The position numbers and the translations under genes were made by a program. A DNA stretch of 64,000 nucleotides, taken from CAVOJY01 sp963696405 (lineage in GTDB: Bacteria > Chloroflexota > Limnocylindria > Limnocylindrales > CSP1-4). Numbering within the stretch: the first letter of the stretch is position 1; every line of letters starts with the position of its first letter. The notes beneath the pieces are model-generated. The model did no database searches and was not told the DNA's origin. It saw only the letters and a program-made list of their open reading frames with translations. The stretch covers positions 310,001-374,000 of the forward strand of contig CAVOJY010000005.1 of assembly GCA_963696405.1 (NCBI GenBank), read 5' to 3'. Below, in pieces: positions 55,947 to 64,000 of this stretch.

Positions 55947-57037
55947 ATGAACCCTGAACCGACATACCCGGGCATCGGCGTCCGCAGCGGCCAGGTGATG
56001 ACGGTCCTCGGTCCCATCCCGGTCGAGGACCTGGGGATCGCCCTCACCCACGAGCACATCCTGTCCGACGTCGGGTGTGTCAGCCCGGAACCCGAAGAGG
56101 CCTCGCGCAAGCACCTCTTCAACCGCCCCATCACGATGGACATCCTGGGAGAGCTGCGCGTCCACCCGCATTACAACCGGGACGACCAGCGCCTGACCGA
56201 CCTCGACCTGATGACCGCCGAGGTGGCCCGTTCGCCCACGAGGGCGGGCGGTCCATCGTCGAGGTGACACTCGAGGGCTTCGGCCGTGACGTGGCGGGCC
56301 TCCAGCAGATCAGCCGCCGGACCGGCGTCCACATCATCGCCAGCGCGGGCTACTACATCGAGGCCTCGCACCCGGCCCGCCTGCGCTCGATGTCCATCGA
56401 CGACATCGCCGACGAGATCGTGCGGGACCTCGTGGAGGGCGTGCCCGGGACCGGCATCCGCGCGGGGTCCATCGGCGAGATCGGCATCGACGTGGACTTC
56501 ACGCCGCAGGAGGAGAAGAACCTGCGGGGAGCCTGCCGCGCATCCGCCCGGACGCAGGTGCCGCTCACCATCCACACCCCCGGCGGATCCGCCAAGTCGC
56601 ACGAGTACCGCCGGCGCATCCTCGACATCGTGGAGGAGGAGGGCGCCGACATCCGGCACACCATCATGGAGCACGTCTACATCCGCCCCAGCGACTTCGA
56701 CTCCCAGCTGGAGATCGCTGCCCGGGGCGCCTTCCTGGGCTACGACGGGGTGAGCTGCAACTTCGAATGGGGGTTTCGCGGCAGCGGGCCCTGCGACCAT
56801 GAGCTGGCCGCCGACGTCAAGCGCCTGATCGACGCCGGGTTCCTCCACCAGGTCCTGCTCTCCCACGACGTCCACCAGAAGATCATGCTGACGGCGTACG
56901 GCGGCACGGGCTACGGCCACATCCTGCGCCACTTCGTCCCGCGGCTGCGCGAGTACGGCGTCACCGACGAGCAGATCCACACGCTCCTTGTGGACAACCC
57001 TCGGCGATACTTCTCGTCCCGCTACCGCGGTTCCTGA
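55947..57037 (+). CDS. phosphotriesterase-family metal hydrolase (one frameshift)
   Basis: About 363 residues, Php/PTE-like amidohydrolase superfamily. The first metal motif is THEHIL; after a frame change near 56235 come GEIGIDVD, where Glu replaces the carboxylated Lys as in several lactonases, TIHTPGGSA, MEHVYI and LLSHDVHQK (metal Asp). GGAGG precedes ATG 55947. Family members hydrolyse lactones and phosphoesters; lactonase activity on an oxidised sugar would fit the setting. It stands alone upstream of a convergent URO-D-family gene. Confidence 0.85.
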
Positions 57038-57134
57038 ACGTTCGGGGGCCTGATCACGCCGGAAGAGGGGGGGCTTCGAGTAGCGCCGGCGGGGCGCGAG
57101 CGCCCTGAGCGGCTCGAACCGCTCGATGTCCTGC

Positions 57135-58286
57135 TCAGGCCGTGATGGGGTATCGCCCGTACCTGCGGGCGGCGTCCGCCATGGCCAGGATGTTCTCCGG
57201 GGGCACGTCGGGCTGGATGTTGTGGACCGAGGCAATGACATAGCCGCCGCCCGGCGCAAGGTCCCGGATGCGCCGCCGCACCTCCTCCTCGACGTCGGCG
57301 ACCGACCCGTGGGGCAGAACGTGCTGGGTGTCGATGCCGCCCCAGAAGGCGATCCGGTCCCCGAAGCGGGCCTTGAGGGTGGCGGTGTCGCCGAGCGCGG
57401 CGACCTGGACCGGGTTGAGAACGTCGACGCCGACATCGACCAGGTCATCGATGAGATCGGCCACGTCGCCGCAGCTGTGGAAGAAGATCCTCGCGTCGGT
57501 CCTGCTCCGGCAGAAGCGCACGTACTCCCTGAAGTACGGCTTGACGAGCTGCCGATACATGTCCAGGGACATGACCAGCCCTCGCTGCGTGCCGAGATCG
57601 TCGGACATGCGGAGCACGTCGATGTGGCGTCCCACGAGATCGAGGAAACGCCCCGTTGCCGTCTTGTTGATCTCGAGCAGCTGGGCCATGAGCGCGTGCA
57701 CGAACTCGGGGTCGTCGGCCAGGTCGATGAGCGCCTGCTCGAAGCCGCGGAGCATCCAGACGAGCTCCCACAGGTTCTGGAAGCCGAAGTCGGCCACCAC
57801 CGCGTAGTCGGTGTCCTCGTGGAGGTCCCGCGCCTCCTCGGCCAGGCCGGCCGTGATCCCGGGATCGAGAGGATCAGGCCACGGGTACCGCTCGATGTCC
57901 TCGATCGTCGCCTCGGCCAGCGGGCTGCGCACGATGTCCCAGTACGTGCCGTTGCCGTAGTCGGCTTCCTTCCAGGTGATGCCCCACTCGTCGATGAGCG
58001 TCCCGGGCTCGGAGGGAGGCGGCGTCCAGTTGGCCCGCCCCTTCGTGACCAGCGGGCGACAATCGCTGCCCAGCCGCTGCAGGACGCCTTCATCCAGACG
58101 CGATATGCGGAACAGCGAGCTGAGCATGCGCGTCTCGCCGCCGATACCAAGGTGTCGCTTCAGGCGCTCGTAGCCTTCGACGATGATGCTGGTGCTGTAG
58201 CAGCTGCCGATGTCGACCGGGACGCGGTCCGGCTCCTGGTGGTTCAGCGCTGCGAGCACGCGCTCGCGCGGGGTCATCTCCGCCAC
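57135..58286 (-). CDS. URO-D/MtaA-family methyltransferase-like protein
   Basis: 383 residues, the only intact member of this family in the window. Zinc-type motif FFHSCGDVADLIDDL, family start MTPRERVLAALNHQEPDRVPVDIG, and GGIDTQHVLPHGSVADVEEEVRR near the end. The motif His-x-Cys-Gly points to the methylcobamide methyltransferase side of the superfamily rather than haem-pathway decarboxylases. It is the last gene of a leftward cluster with two DSD1-like enzymes and an MttB-family protein, so a methyl-transfer step is plausible. Confidence 0.88.
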   Translation of the reverse strand: MAEMTPRERVLAALNHQEPDRVPVDIGSCYSTSIIVEGYERLKRHLGIGGETRMLSSLFRISRLDEGVLQRLGSDCRPLVTKGRANWTPPPSEPGTLIDEWGITWKEADYGNGTYWDIVRSPLAEATIEDIERYPWPDPLDPGITAGLAEEARDLHEDTDYAVVADFGFQNLWELVWMLRGFEQALIDLADDPEFVHALMAQLLEINKTATGRFLDLVGRHIDVLRMSDDLGTQRGLVMSLDMYRQLVKPYFREYVRFCRSRTDARIFFHSCGDVADLIDDLVDVGVDVLNPVQVAALGDTATLKARFGDRIAFWGGIDTQHVLPHGSVADVEEEVRRRIRDLAPGGGYVIASVHNIQPDVPPENILAMADAARRYGRYPITA

Positions 58287-58358
58287 GTGGTGCTCCCTTC
58301 CTCCGCTCTCGTTCCGGTTCCTGCCCCGGGCGCAAGTCGACGGGGCCGCTCCGGAGGA

Positions 58359-59492
58359 TCAGCTCCGCGCCAGCCCATGGTGCATGGGTCCGCGCGGGAT
58401 CACCGGCCAGATGTCGACGATCCTCCCGCCCTCCATGACGTGGTAGGCATCGTAGTAGTTGATGGTGTACGGGGTGTAGCCGGGCATCAGCTCGACCCGG
58501 TCGCCGATCCGCAGCGGGTACGAGTTGTCGACCTCGTACAGCCCGTGCTCCTCGTCGAACCGGTTGAGCTTGAGGTCGTGCCCCAGGACCACGCTGATGT
58601 CGGGGTCGCCGATCGACTTGCTGCCACAATCGGTGATAAGGCGTCCCGGCGGCCGGCTGATGACCGTGGCGAGGACGGTGAGCGCCGGCGCGAAGCCGCC
58701 GACCATCTGGTCGTGATAGCGGTCCATCAGCAGGTATGAACCCGCCTGGATCTCCGTGATCCGGGGGTGTGCCGCGGTGAGGTCCCACGTGGCAGTGCCG
58801 CCGGCCGACATGATGCGGCAGGCGATCCCGTTCGCCTCGAGCAGGTCGGCCACGCCCACGATCATGGCCATGGCGTCGCGCTGCAGCTCCGCTCGCCGGA
58901 CGCCGTCCGGCTCCATCGTGCAGTGACCCTCGTAGCCGGTGAGGCCGTCGAACCGCAGGCCCGGGAGCGGGCACGATCGCGCGCGCGAGGTCCAGGGCCG
59001 CCTCCGCGGTGTCCACTCCGCACCGCTGCTGCCCGTTGTTGACGTCGATGAGTACCCCCAGCTCGACGCCGGCGGCCGAGGCCGCGCGCGACAGCTCCGC
59101 CGCGTTCCCCGCGTCGTCGACGGCCACGAGAATGCGCGTCTTCGCCGCCAGTCCCACGAGGGTCCGGATGCGGACCGGGTCCACCACCTCGTTCACCACG
59201 AAGATCTCCGGGATGCCGGCCTCGGCCATCACCGCGGCCTCCCAGACCGTCGCGGTGCAGATCCCGATCGCGCCGCCCTCCATCTGCATGCGCGCGAGAT
59301 GCGGGCTCTTGTGCGTCTTGACGTGCGGCCGCAGCTTCGCCGGCAGAGTGGCCAGCCGTCGTGGATTCTCTTCGTGTTCGACCGCACCAGGTCGAGGTCG
59401 AGGATGAGCGCCGGGGTCACCGGTGCTTCCCGCCCGCCCCCGATGGTCGAGCCGTAGAGATCGCGAACCCGGGCGTGTGCTTCCTCGATCAT
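58359..59492 (-). CDS. DSD1-like PLP enzyme, copy 2 (frameshifted)
   Basis: Fold-type III PLP enzyme, about 378 residues. TPALILDLDLVRSNTKRI, then, after a frame change near 59350, LRPHVKTHKSPHLA (PLP Lys), EIFVVNEVVDP and VLIDVNNGQQRCG; a second break near 58960 precedes MSAGGTATWDL, EIQAGSYLLMD and GHDLKLNRFDEEHGLYEV, which holds the His typical of the zinc site. It ends PRGPMHHGLARS. ATG 59492 overlaps the MttB-family stop. It resembles copy 3 more than copy 1. Confidence 0.82.
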
Positions 59493-60595
59493 CGAGTCCT
59501 GGGACGATCGCGCCGGCGACGTCGTTGTCGAGCACCGACTGCACGGGGTGATAGGACAGCTCGCCCGTCAGCCCGCCGATCGCGTTGATCCAACTCGCGC
59601 CCGAGATCGCGGAGAGGAGCAGTCCCATGCTCTTCTCGTAGGCGATCTGGAAGTCGATCTGCTTCGAGTCGCTGGGACCGTTGCCTCCATTCATCGTCGG
59701 GATCCCGAAGAGCGTGCGCCAGATCTGGTTCCAGGCCACCTGCGCCAGCGAGATCCCGATCGACCCAAACCGGGGCCGTCCGGTCTTCATGTTGGTGGGG
59801 ACGGGGAAGATGTGGGCGAAGACGCGATTGCCGGGGCGCACCAGCTGGACGAGCGTGATGCCGCCGAGACACTCCGCCATCCCGGTGACCAGCGACCCGG
59901 CGATGGTCGCAGGGTGGGAGCTGCCCAGGATCCCGCAGTGGGCGGGCTCGACGGTCATGCCCGCTTCCGCGCAGGCGATCGCGCAGTCGGAGGCGAATTG
60001 GTCGAAGAACATCGGCGGCGCGGGCTCCATGGCGCCCAGATGTCCACCCCGATGGCCTGCGCCATCTGCAGCTCGAAGATGTGGCTGCCCTCCGCCGCGC
60101 CGATGCGCGAGATCTTCGAGAAGTACTTGAGCCGGCTCCAGGTGCTGATCGGCAGGATCATCGCCGGGGGCTCGCCTCGAAGTCGGAATAGGGCGTGTAC
60201 GAGGTGGACCAGTGCACGAACTCCAGGCCGTCGGCGACCTTGCAGGCTTCGTTGTTGTCCTCGACAGTGGGCACCTGGGCACGCAGGTGTCGAGGTCGAC
60301 AGTGCGCATTCCGGCGAAGAGCGAGAAGTAGGTGTTGTTGTTGGTGATCGTGACGTTGTGATCGGGGTTGCTGGCGCGCAAGGTGAAGGTGCGGGGGCAG
60401 AGGTCGAGGGACTGCCACACCAGCTCGCCAGGAAGCGGGCCCGGTTGGTCTCATAGTCGACCCGGCAGCCGCCCTTGTCCAGGATCTCCAGCGCCCGCCT
60501 GCCGTAGTCCCATCGAGGGACTCCGTTGGGCAGTGCCACTCCAGCGGCGCCGGCGGATCAGGCCGCCGGGTGGCCCGCCGAAGACGCCGCGTCAC
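59489..60595 (-). CDS. MttB-family (trimethylamine methyltransferase-like) protein, shortened and frameshifted
   Basis: A GTG 60595 inside the upstream stop gives the start. Fragments across frames fit the MttB family: RALEILDKGGCRVDYETNR, NVTITNNNTYFSLFAGMRTVDLDT, EDNNEACKVADGLEFVHWS, ISTWSRLKYFSKISRIGAAEG and AHCGILGSSHPATIAGS, AHIFPVPTNMKTGRPRFG, GASWINAIGGLTGELSYHPVQ and LDNDVAGAI. It then stops after about 369 codons, where MttB proteins normally continue for roughly another hundred residues. Frame breaks lie near 60530, 60430, 60300, 60170, 60030 and 59520. There is no evidence of a pyrrolysine codon. Members lacking pyrrolysine demethylate quaternary amines such as glycine betaine and need a corrinoid partner. 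Confidence 0.72.
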
Positions 60596-61756
60596 TGGCC
60601 CCTTTCTAGCATGTCGAGCAGCCAGCGGGACTCGGGGCCGCGCGGCATGACCGGCCAGATGTCGACCACGCGGTCGTTCTCCACGACATGGTAGGCGTCG
60701 AAGTAGCCGACCGCGAACGGCGTATAGGCGCAGAGGAGTTCGACGCGGTCGCCCACGGCGATCGGGAAGGCCGCGTCATCACGGACGAAGATGCCGTGCT
60801 CCTCCTCGAACCGCCCCGCGGGCAGAGGACTGCCCTTGACCAGGGCGCCGGACGCGCCGACCGTCTTGCCGCCTGCATCGATGATGAAGCGGTTCGACCG
60901 GCGGCTGACGCAGGTGGCGAGCACGGTGGTGGCGTGCTCGAAGCGCGTCTCCAGCGTCCGGTGGAAGCCGTCCATGGTTGCGTAGGAGCCCGGCTGGATC
61001 TCGGTGAGCCGGGGATCGGCGGCGTCGAACTCCCAGTTGGCCGTGCCGGCGGCCGTGATGATCTCGCACGGAAGGCCGTTGCCCGCCAGCAGGTCCGCGG
61101 TGGCCGCGAAGTAGTCCCTCGCCCCCCGGGCCAGCTCCGCTCGCCGGTCGGGATCGGGCTCGTCCGTGACGAGCGCGCCCTCGTAGCCGGTGATGCCCTG
61201 GAATTGCGAGGCCGGGCAGGTCGGCCACGCGGCGGGCCACGGCCAGCGTCTCCTCCACCGACTCCGTGCCGCAGCGGTGCATGCCCGTGTCGACCTCGAC
61301 CAGCACACCGATCGTGCTCCCGGCCTCCACCGCGGCCGCCGACAGCTCCTCGGCCTGGCCGGCTTCGTCAACCGCCACTCGGAGGGGGGTCTCCCGGGCC
61401 AGGAGCGCCGCCGTCCGGGTCTTCTCCCGACCCACGAGCTGGTTGATCACGAAGACATCCGGGATGCCGGCGCGGGCCTGGACCACAGCCTCCCAGATCG
61501 TTGCGCACCCGACGCCGATGGCCCCGTACTCGACCTGCATCCGGGCGATGTGGGGGCTCTTGTGGACCTTCACGTGGGCGCGCAGGTTCGTCGGCATCGT
61601 CGCCATGCGGTCGCGCATGAAGGCCAGGTTGCGGCGCATCACGTCCAGGTCGAGGATGAGCGCGGGGGTGACGAGCTCGTCGCGCGCGCGCCCGATCTGC
61701 GCGCGATAGGTCTCCCGTACTCGCTCGTGCGCCTGGTCGATGATCGAAGCCGCCAT
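60592..61756 (-). CDS. DSD1-like PLP enzyme, copy 3 (one frameshift)
   Basis: About 388 residues. TPALILDLDVMRRNLAFM, LRAHVKVHKSPHIA (PLP Lys), DVFVINQLVGREKTR and VLVEVDTGMHRCG; a frame change near 61205 leads to QGITGYEGALVTDEPDPDR, AAGTANWEFDA, EIQPGSYATMDGF and FEEEHGIFVRDD. It ends LDMLERGQ, overlapping the MttB-family start by 4 bases (GTGA), so copies 2 and 3 and the methyltransferase form one operon. A D-amino-acid aldolase or dehydratase role is family inference. Confidence 0.85.
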
Positions 61757-61911
61757 TCGATGATGCCTCCGCTTGCCCGCACGTGTGGATCTCTGCGTTG
61801 CCCGTTCGCCTGCCGCGGTGTGCCCGCGGCCGAGCAGGACAGCCGGGCCGGCAGAGGCCGCGCTCGCCCGCGCGAACCCCGCCGGCCCGTCGGTTGACCC
61901 CGGGCCGCCCG

Positions 61912-62664
61912 TCAGGCGCCCGCGTCGACCCGCCCCTTCGCCGCGGCTCTGGCCTTCGCCGCCTCGGCGAGCATGAACCGCGCGTTCTCCTCGGGCGTCT
62001 TGCCGTCGAAGATCGCGCTGCCGGTGACGATGAGGTCGGGCCCCAGGGCCGCGACCGCTGCGATGTTCGCTTTCGTCACGGCACCGTCCACGCCGAGGAG
62101 GATGTCCCGGCCGGAGGCAAGGATCCGCTCGTGTACCTCGCGCACCCGGGCCTCCATGGCGGGGGTGAAGGCCTGGCCACCCCAGCCCGGGTTGATGGCG
62201 ACAAGGAGGATGTAGTCCACCTCGTCGATGACCGGGTCGATGGCCTCCAGGGGCGTGCCGGGGTTGAGGGCGATGCCGCGGATGATCCCGCGCTCGGGGT
62301 CGTTGGCGTTCGTCGCCTTCCCCAGCACCTGGAGGGCCCGGTGGGCGTAGCGGTTGCCCTCGGGGTGCACCGTGATGATGTCCGCGCCCGCAGCGACGAA
62401 GTCATCGACCTTGCGCTCCGGGTCGGTGATCATCAGGTGGCAGTCCTTGAGGAGGGCGGTCTTCTGCGCCTTGATGAAGGGCGGCCCGACGGTCATCGCC
62501 GGGCAGAAGACGCCGTCCATGACGTCGGTGTGGACGATCCGCGCCCCGACTCGCTCCAGCAGCCCGATCTCCTCACCCATACGGAGGAGGTCCGACGTGA
62601 GGATGCCGATGCTGAGGTGCGGGCCGGTGCTCTTGAGGTCGGCGATCAGGTCGGCCTTCGCCAT
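61912..62664 (-). CDS. ribulose-phosphate 3-epimerase-family protein (Rpe/AlsE-like)
   Basis: 250-residue TIM barrel. HTDVMDGVFCPAMTVG holds the metal-ligand Asp and His, HLMITDPERKVDDF the second His, and ILLVAINPGWGGQAF and LGVDGAVTKAN the phosphate loop and catalytic Asp. Slightly longer than housekeeping Rpe and located behind lsrF and lsrK, so a role on the same phosphorylated ketose (as with AlsE) is likelier than the pentose-phosphate pathway. It begins 18 bases after the lsrF stop. Frame intact. Confidence 0.88.
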   Translation of the reverse strand: MAKADLIADLKSTGPHLSIGILTSDLLRMGEEIGLLERVGARIVHTDVMDGVFCPAMTVGPPFIKAQKTALLKDCHLMITDPERKVDDFVAAGADIITVHPEGNRYAHRALQVLGKATNANDPERGIIRGIALNPGTPLEAIDPVIDEVDYILLVAINPGWGGQAFTPAMEARVREVHERILASGRDILLGVDGAVTKANIAAVAALGPDLIVTGSAIFDGKTPEENARFMLAEAAKARAAAKGRVDAGA

Positions 62665-62682
62665 CGCAATCGCTGCCTTCGC

Positions 62683-63575
62683 CTACTTCGCCTTCGCCAG
62701 CTCGTTCGCGAGGTCCCTGTAGTACTCGAACGCCTGCTCGGGCTTGAGGGCCTCGTGGACGGTCTTGCGGACGGCCTGGATCATGGCCACCGGGCGAGTC
62801 GGACTGGAAGATGTTGCGGCCCATGTCCACGCCCGCGGCGCCCTGCTGGACGGCGTTGTAGGCCATCTTGAGCGCGTCGAGCTCGGGAAGCTTCTTGCCG
62901 CCGGCCATGACGATGGGCACCGGGCAGCCCGGCGGTGACCTGCTCGAAGTCGGGCTCGCAGTAGTAGGTCTTCACGACCTGCGCCCCGAGCTCGGCGAGG
63001 ATGCGGGTGGCGAGGCCCAGGTAGCGCGCGTCGCGAGCGAGCTCGCGGCCTACGGCGGTGACGCCGAGCACGGGCACGCCGTATCGGTAGCCAGCGTCGA
63101 TGAGCTTCGTCATGTTGTTGATGGTCTTCGTCTCGAACGGCCCGCCCACGAAAACCTGCACGCCGACCCCGCAGGCGTCGAGGCGCAGGGCGTCCTCGAT
63201 GTCGACCGCGATCTCCTCGTCGGAGAGCTCCTTGAGGATCGAGGGGCCGCCGGAGGCGCGCAGCCAGACCGGCGTCTTGCTCCAGCCCGCGAAAAGCGAC
63301 CGCAGGATGCCGCGGGTGCAGAACACGGCGTCCACGTAGGGGACGAGCGGCATGATGTTGACGTCAATCCGCTCGAGGCCCGCGGTGGGGCCCATGAAGT
63401 AGCCGTGGTCGATGGCGAGCATGACCGTCTTGCCACTCTCGAGGCCCCAGCCCCGGGCGAGCCGGTGGGTCATGCCCCAGTCGTAGGATCCGGAGCCCTT
63501 GAGGGTGACCGCCGGGTTCCTCTGGGGGACGTCGACGTAGTAGTCCTTGGTTTCCTGGGTATCCGCCTCGGGCAT
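62683..63575 (-). CDS. lsrF: LsrF-type class I aldolase/thiolase (frameshifted)
   Basis: About 295 residues and strikingly close to E. coli LsrF, which removes acetyl from phosphorylated AI-2 breakdown product. Matching blocks: GKTVMLAIDHGYFMGPTAGLER (shortened here to IDHGYFMGPT), FCTRGILRS, LRASGGPSIL, and LGAQVVKTYYCEPDFEQV with Lys202 at the Schiff-base position (Lys203 in E. coli). Frame changes near 62930 and 62800 precede AGGKKLPELDALKMAYNAVQQG and GVDMGRNIFQSD. CAGGAGAGG precedes ATG 63575. It lies directly downstream of the lsrK-like gene. The orthology is strong; acting on AI-2 itself is inferred. Confidence 0.88.
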
Positions 63576-63645
63576 GCCGTTCACCTCTCCTGGGAGTTGC
63601 TGCGGGCGGCGCCCGACGGGGCGCGACCCTGGGTTGTCCGCGTGT

Positions 63646-64000
63646 TCAGGTGCCGGCCGCCCGCCAGAGCGGCGGGAGGAGGCCGGCGTCGACGATGGCG
63701 AGCTGGCGCGCGTAGATCTCGCGCCAGCGTTCGTACAACTCGAGGTAGCGCTGGTGGACGGCGGGATCGGGCTCGATCGTCCGCTCGAACCGGACCAGCC
63801 GGTTCGCCACCTCGCCGAGGTCACCGTAGAGTCCCGCGCCCTTCCCGGCGCAGAACGCCGCGCCGAGCGCGGTGGATTCCTTCACGACCGGGATGCGCAG
63901 GGTGACGCCGAGGGTGTCGGCGATGATCTTCGGCCAGAGCTGGCCCTTGGAGCTGCCGCCGGTGAAGACCGCATCGGTGCACGTCTCGCCGCGTCAGCTC
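63646..64000 (-). CDS. lsrK: LsrK-type FGGY kinase, 3' end only
   Basis: The last 115 or so residues of an FGGY kinase cut by the window edge. GGSSKGQLWPKIIADTLGV, RIPVVKESTALGAAFCAGKGAG and NRLVRFERTIEPDPAVHQ, ending PPLWRAAGT, match the C-terminus of E. coli LsrK, which phosphorylates the autoinducer AI-2. A frame change appears near 63985, at the edge. Followed by lsrF and an epimerase gene, it makes a kinase-aldolase-epimerase unit. No lsrR or lsrG is visible in the window. Confidence 0.78.

Noticed and set aside
59489..60595. Pyrrolysine-containing MttB
   Set aside because: No in-frame amber codon at the expected site was found and the recovered sequence is interrupted by frame changes; the pyrrolysine-free branch of the family is more likely.

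Overview
The window is a high-GC bacterial chromosome segment with no rRNA, recognisable tRNA, insertion sequence or CRISPR array. Lipoprotein substrate-binding proteins with Ala/Pro/Thr linkers, an F420-type luciferase-like oxidoreductase, NHL/CocE-type genes and an ftsZ outside a dcw cluster fit a free-living soil or sediment bacterium. Chloroflexota (Limnocylindria/Ellin6529-like) is my best guess and Actinomycetota is second; this is inference. Many genes carry single-base frameshifts, so the sequence reads like a long-read or metagenome assembly with uncorrected indels. I annotate through these frameshifts.

Layout. 0-4.2 kb (+): two URO-D-family methyltransferase-like proteins, a fucose/arabinose-isomerase-like protein and a small corrinoid protein. 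4.3-6.3 kb (-): a zinc alcohol dehydrogenase and DeoR regulator copy 1. 6.4-11.65 kb (+): a ribose-type ABC importer whose binding protein is tandemly duplicated, plus a Gfo/Idh/MocA oxidoreductase, behind a promoter with a palindrome in its spacer. 11.65-14.3 kb: a decayed amidase running into a strongly G-rich, C-poor, non-coding stretch. 14.3-24.7 kb (-): a second sugar ABC operon with a uronate-isomerase-like enzyme, a Gfo/Idh/MocA enzyme, two TIM-barrel isomerases/epimerases and a decayed SIS-domain gene. 24.8-28.6 kb: an LsrF/DeoC-like aldolase divergent from DeoR copy 2 (a near-identical 836-bp inverted copy) and dhaK-dhaL. 28.6-36 kb, mostly free of frameshifts: an FtsZ fused behind a YggT membrane domain, a small membrane protein, a HAD hydrolase, an LLM oxidoreductase, a CocE-type hydrolase and two tandem SDRs. 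36-47.1 kb (-): a cyclase-family enzyme and two more complete sugar ABC systems, one with a diverged two-domain binding protein. 47.3-54.6 kb: an NTF2-like protein, a FadR-type regulator divergent from a zinc dehydrogenase, a triosephosphate-isomerase paralogue, a SAF-domain oxidoreductase, an FGGY kinase and a DSD1-like PLP enzyme. 54.6-64 kb: a DUF4432 epimerase-like protein, a phosphotriesterase-family hydrolase, a third URO-D-family protein, two more DSD1-like enzymes flanking a shortened MttB-family methyltransferase, then an rpe-like epimerase, an LsrF orthologue and the end of an LsrK orthologue.

Functionally this is an accessory carbohydrate-catabolism region: four ribose-class ABC importers deliver sugars or polyols to isomerases, dehydrogenases, kinases and aldolases under DeoR and FadR-type control. 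Corrinoid and methyltransferase genes are mixed in, which suggests that methylated substrates are also processed. The stand-out gene is the YggT-FtsZ fusion, which would place the cell-division GTPase directly in the membrane.
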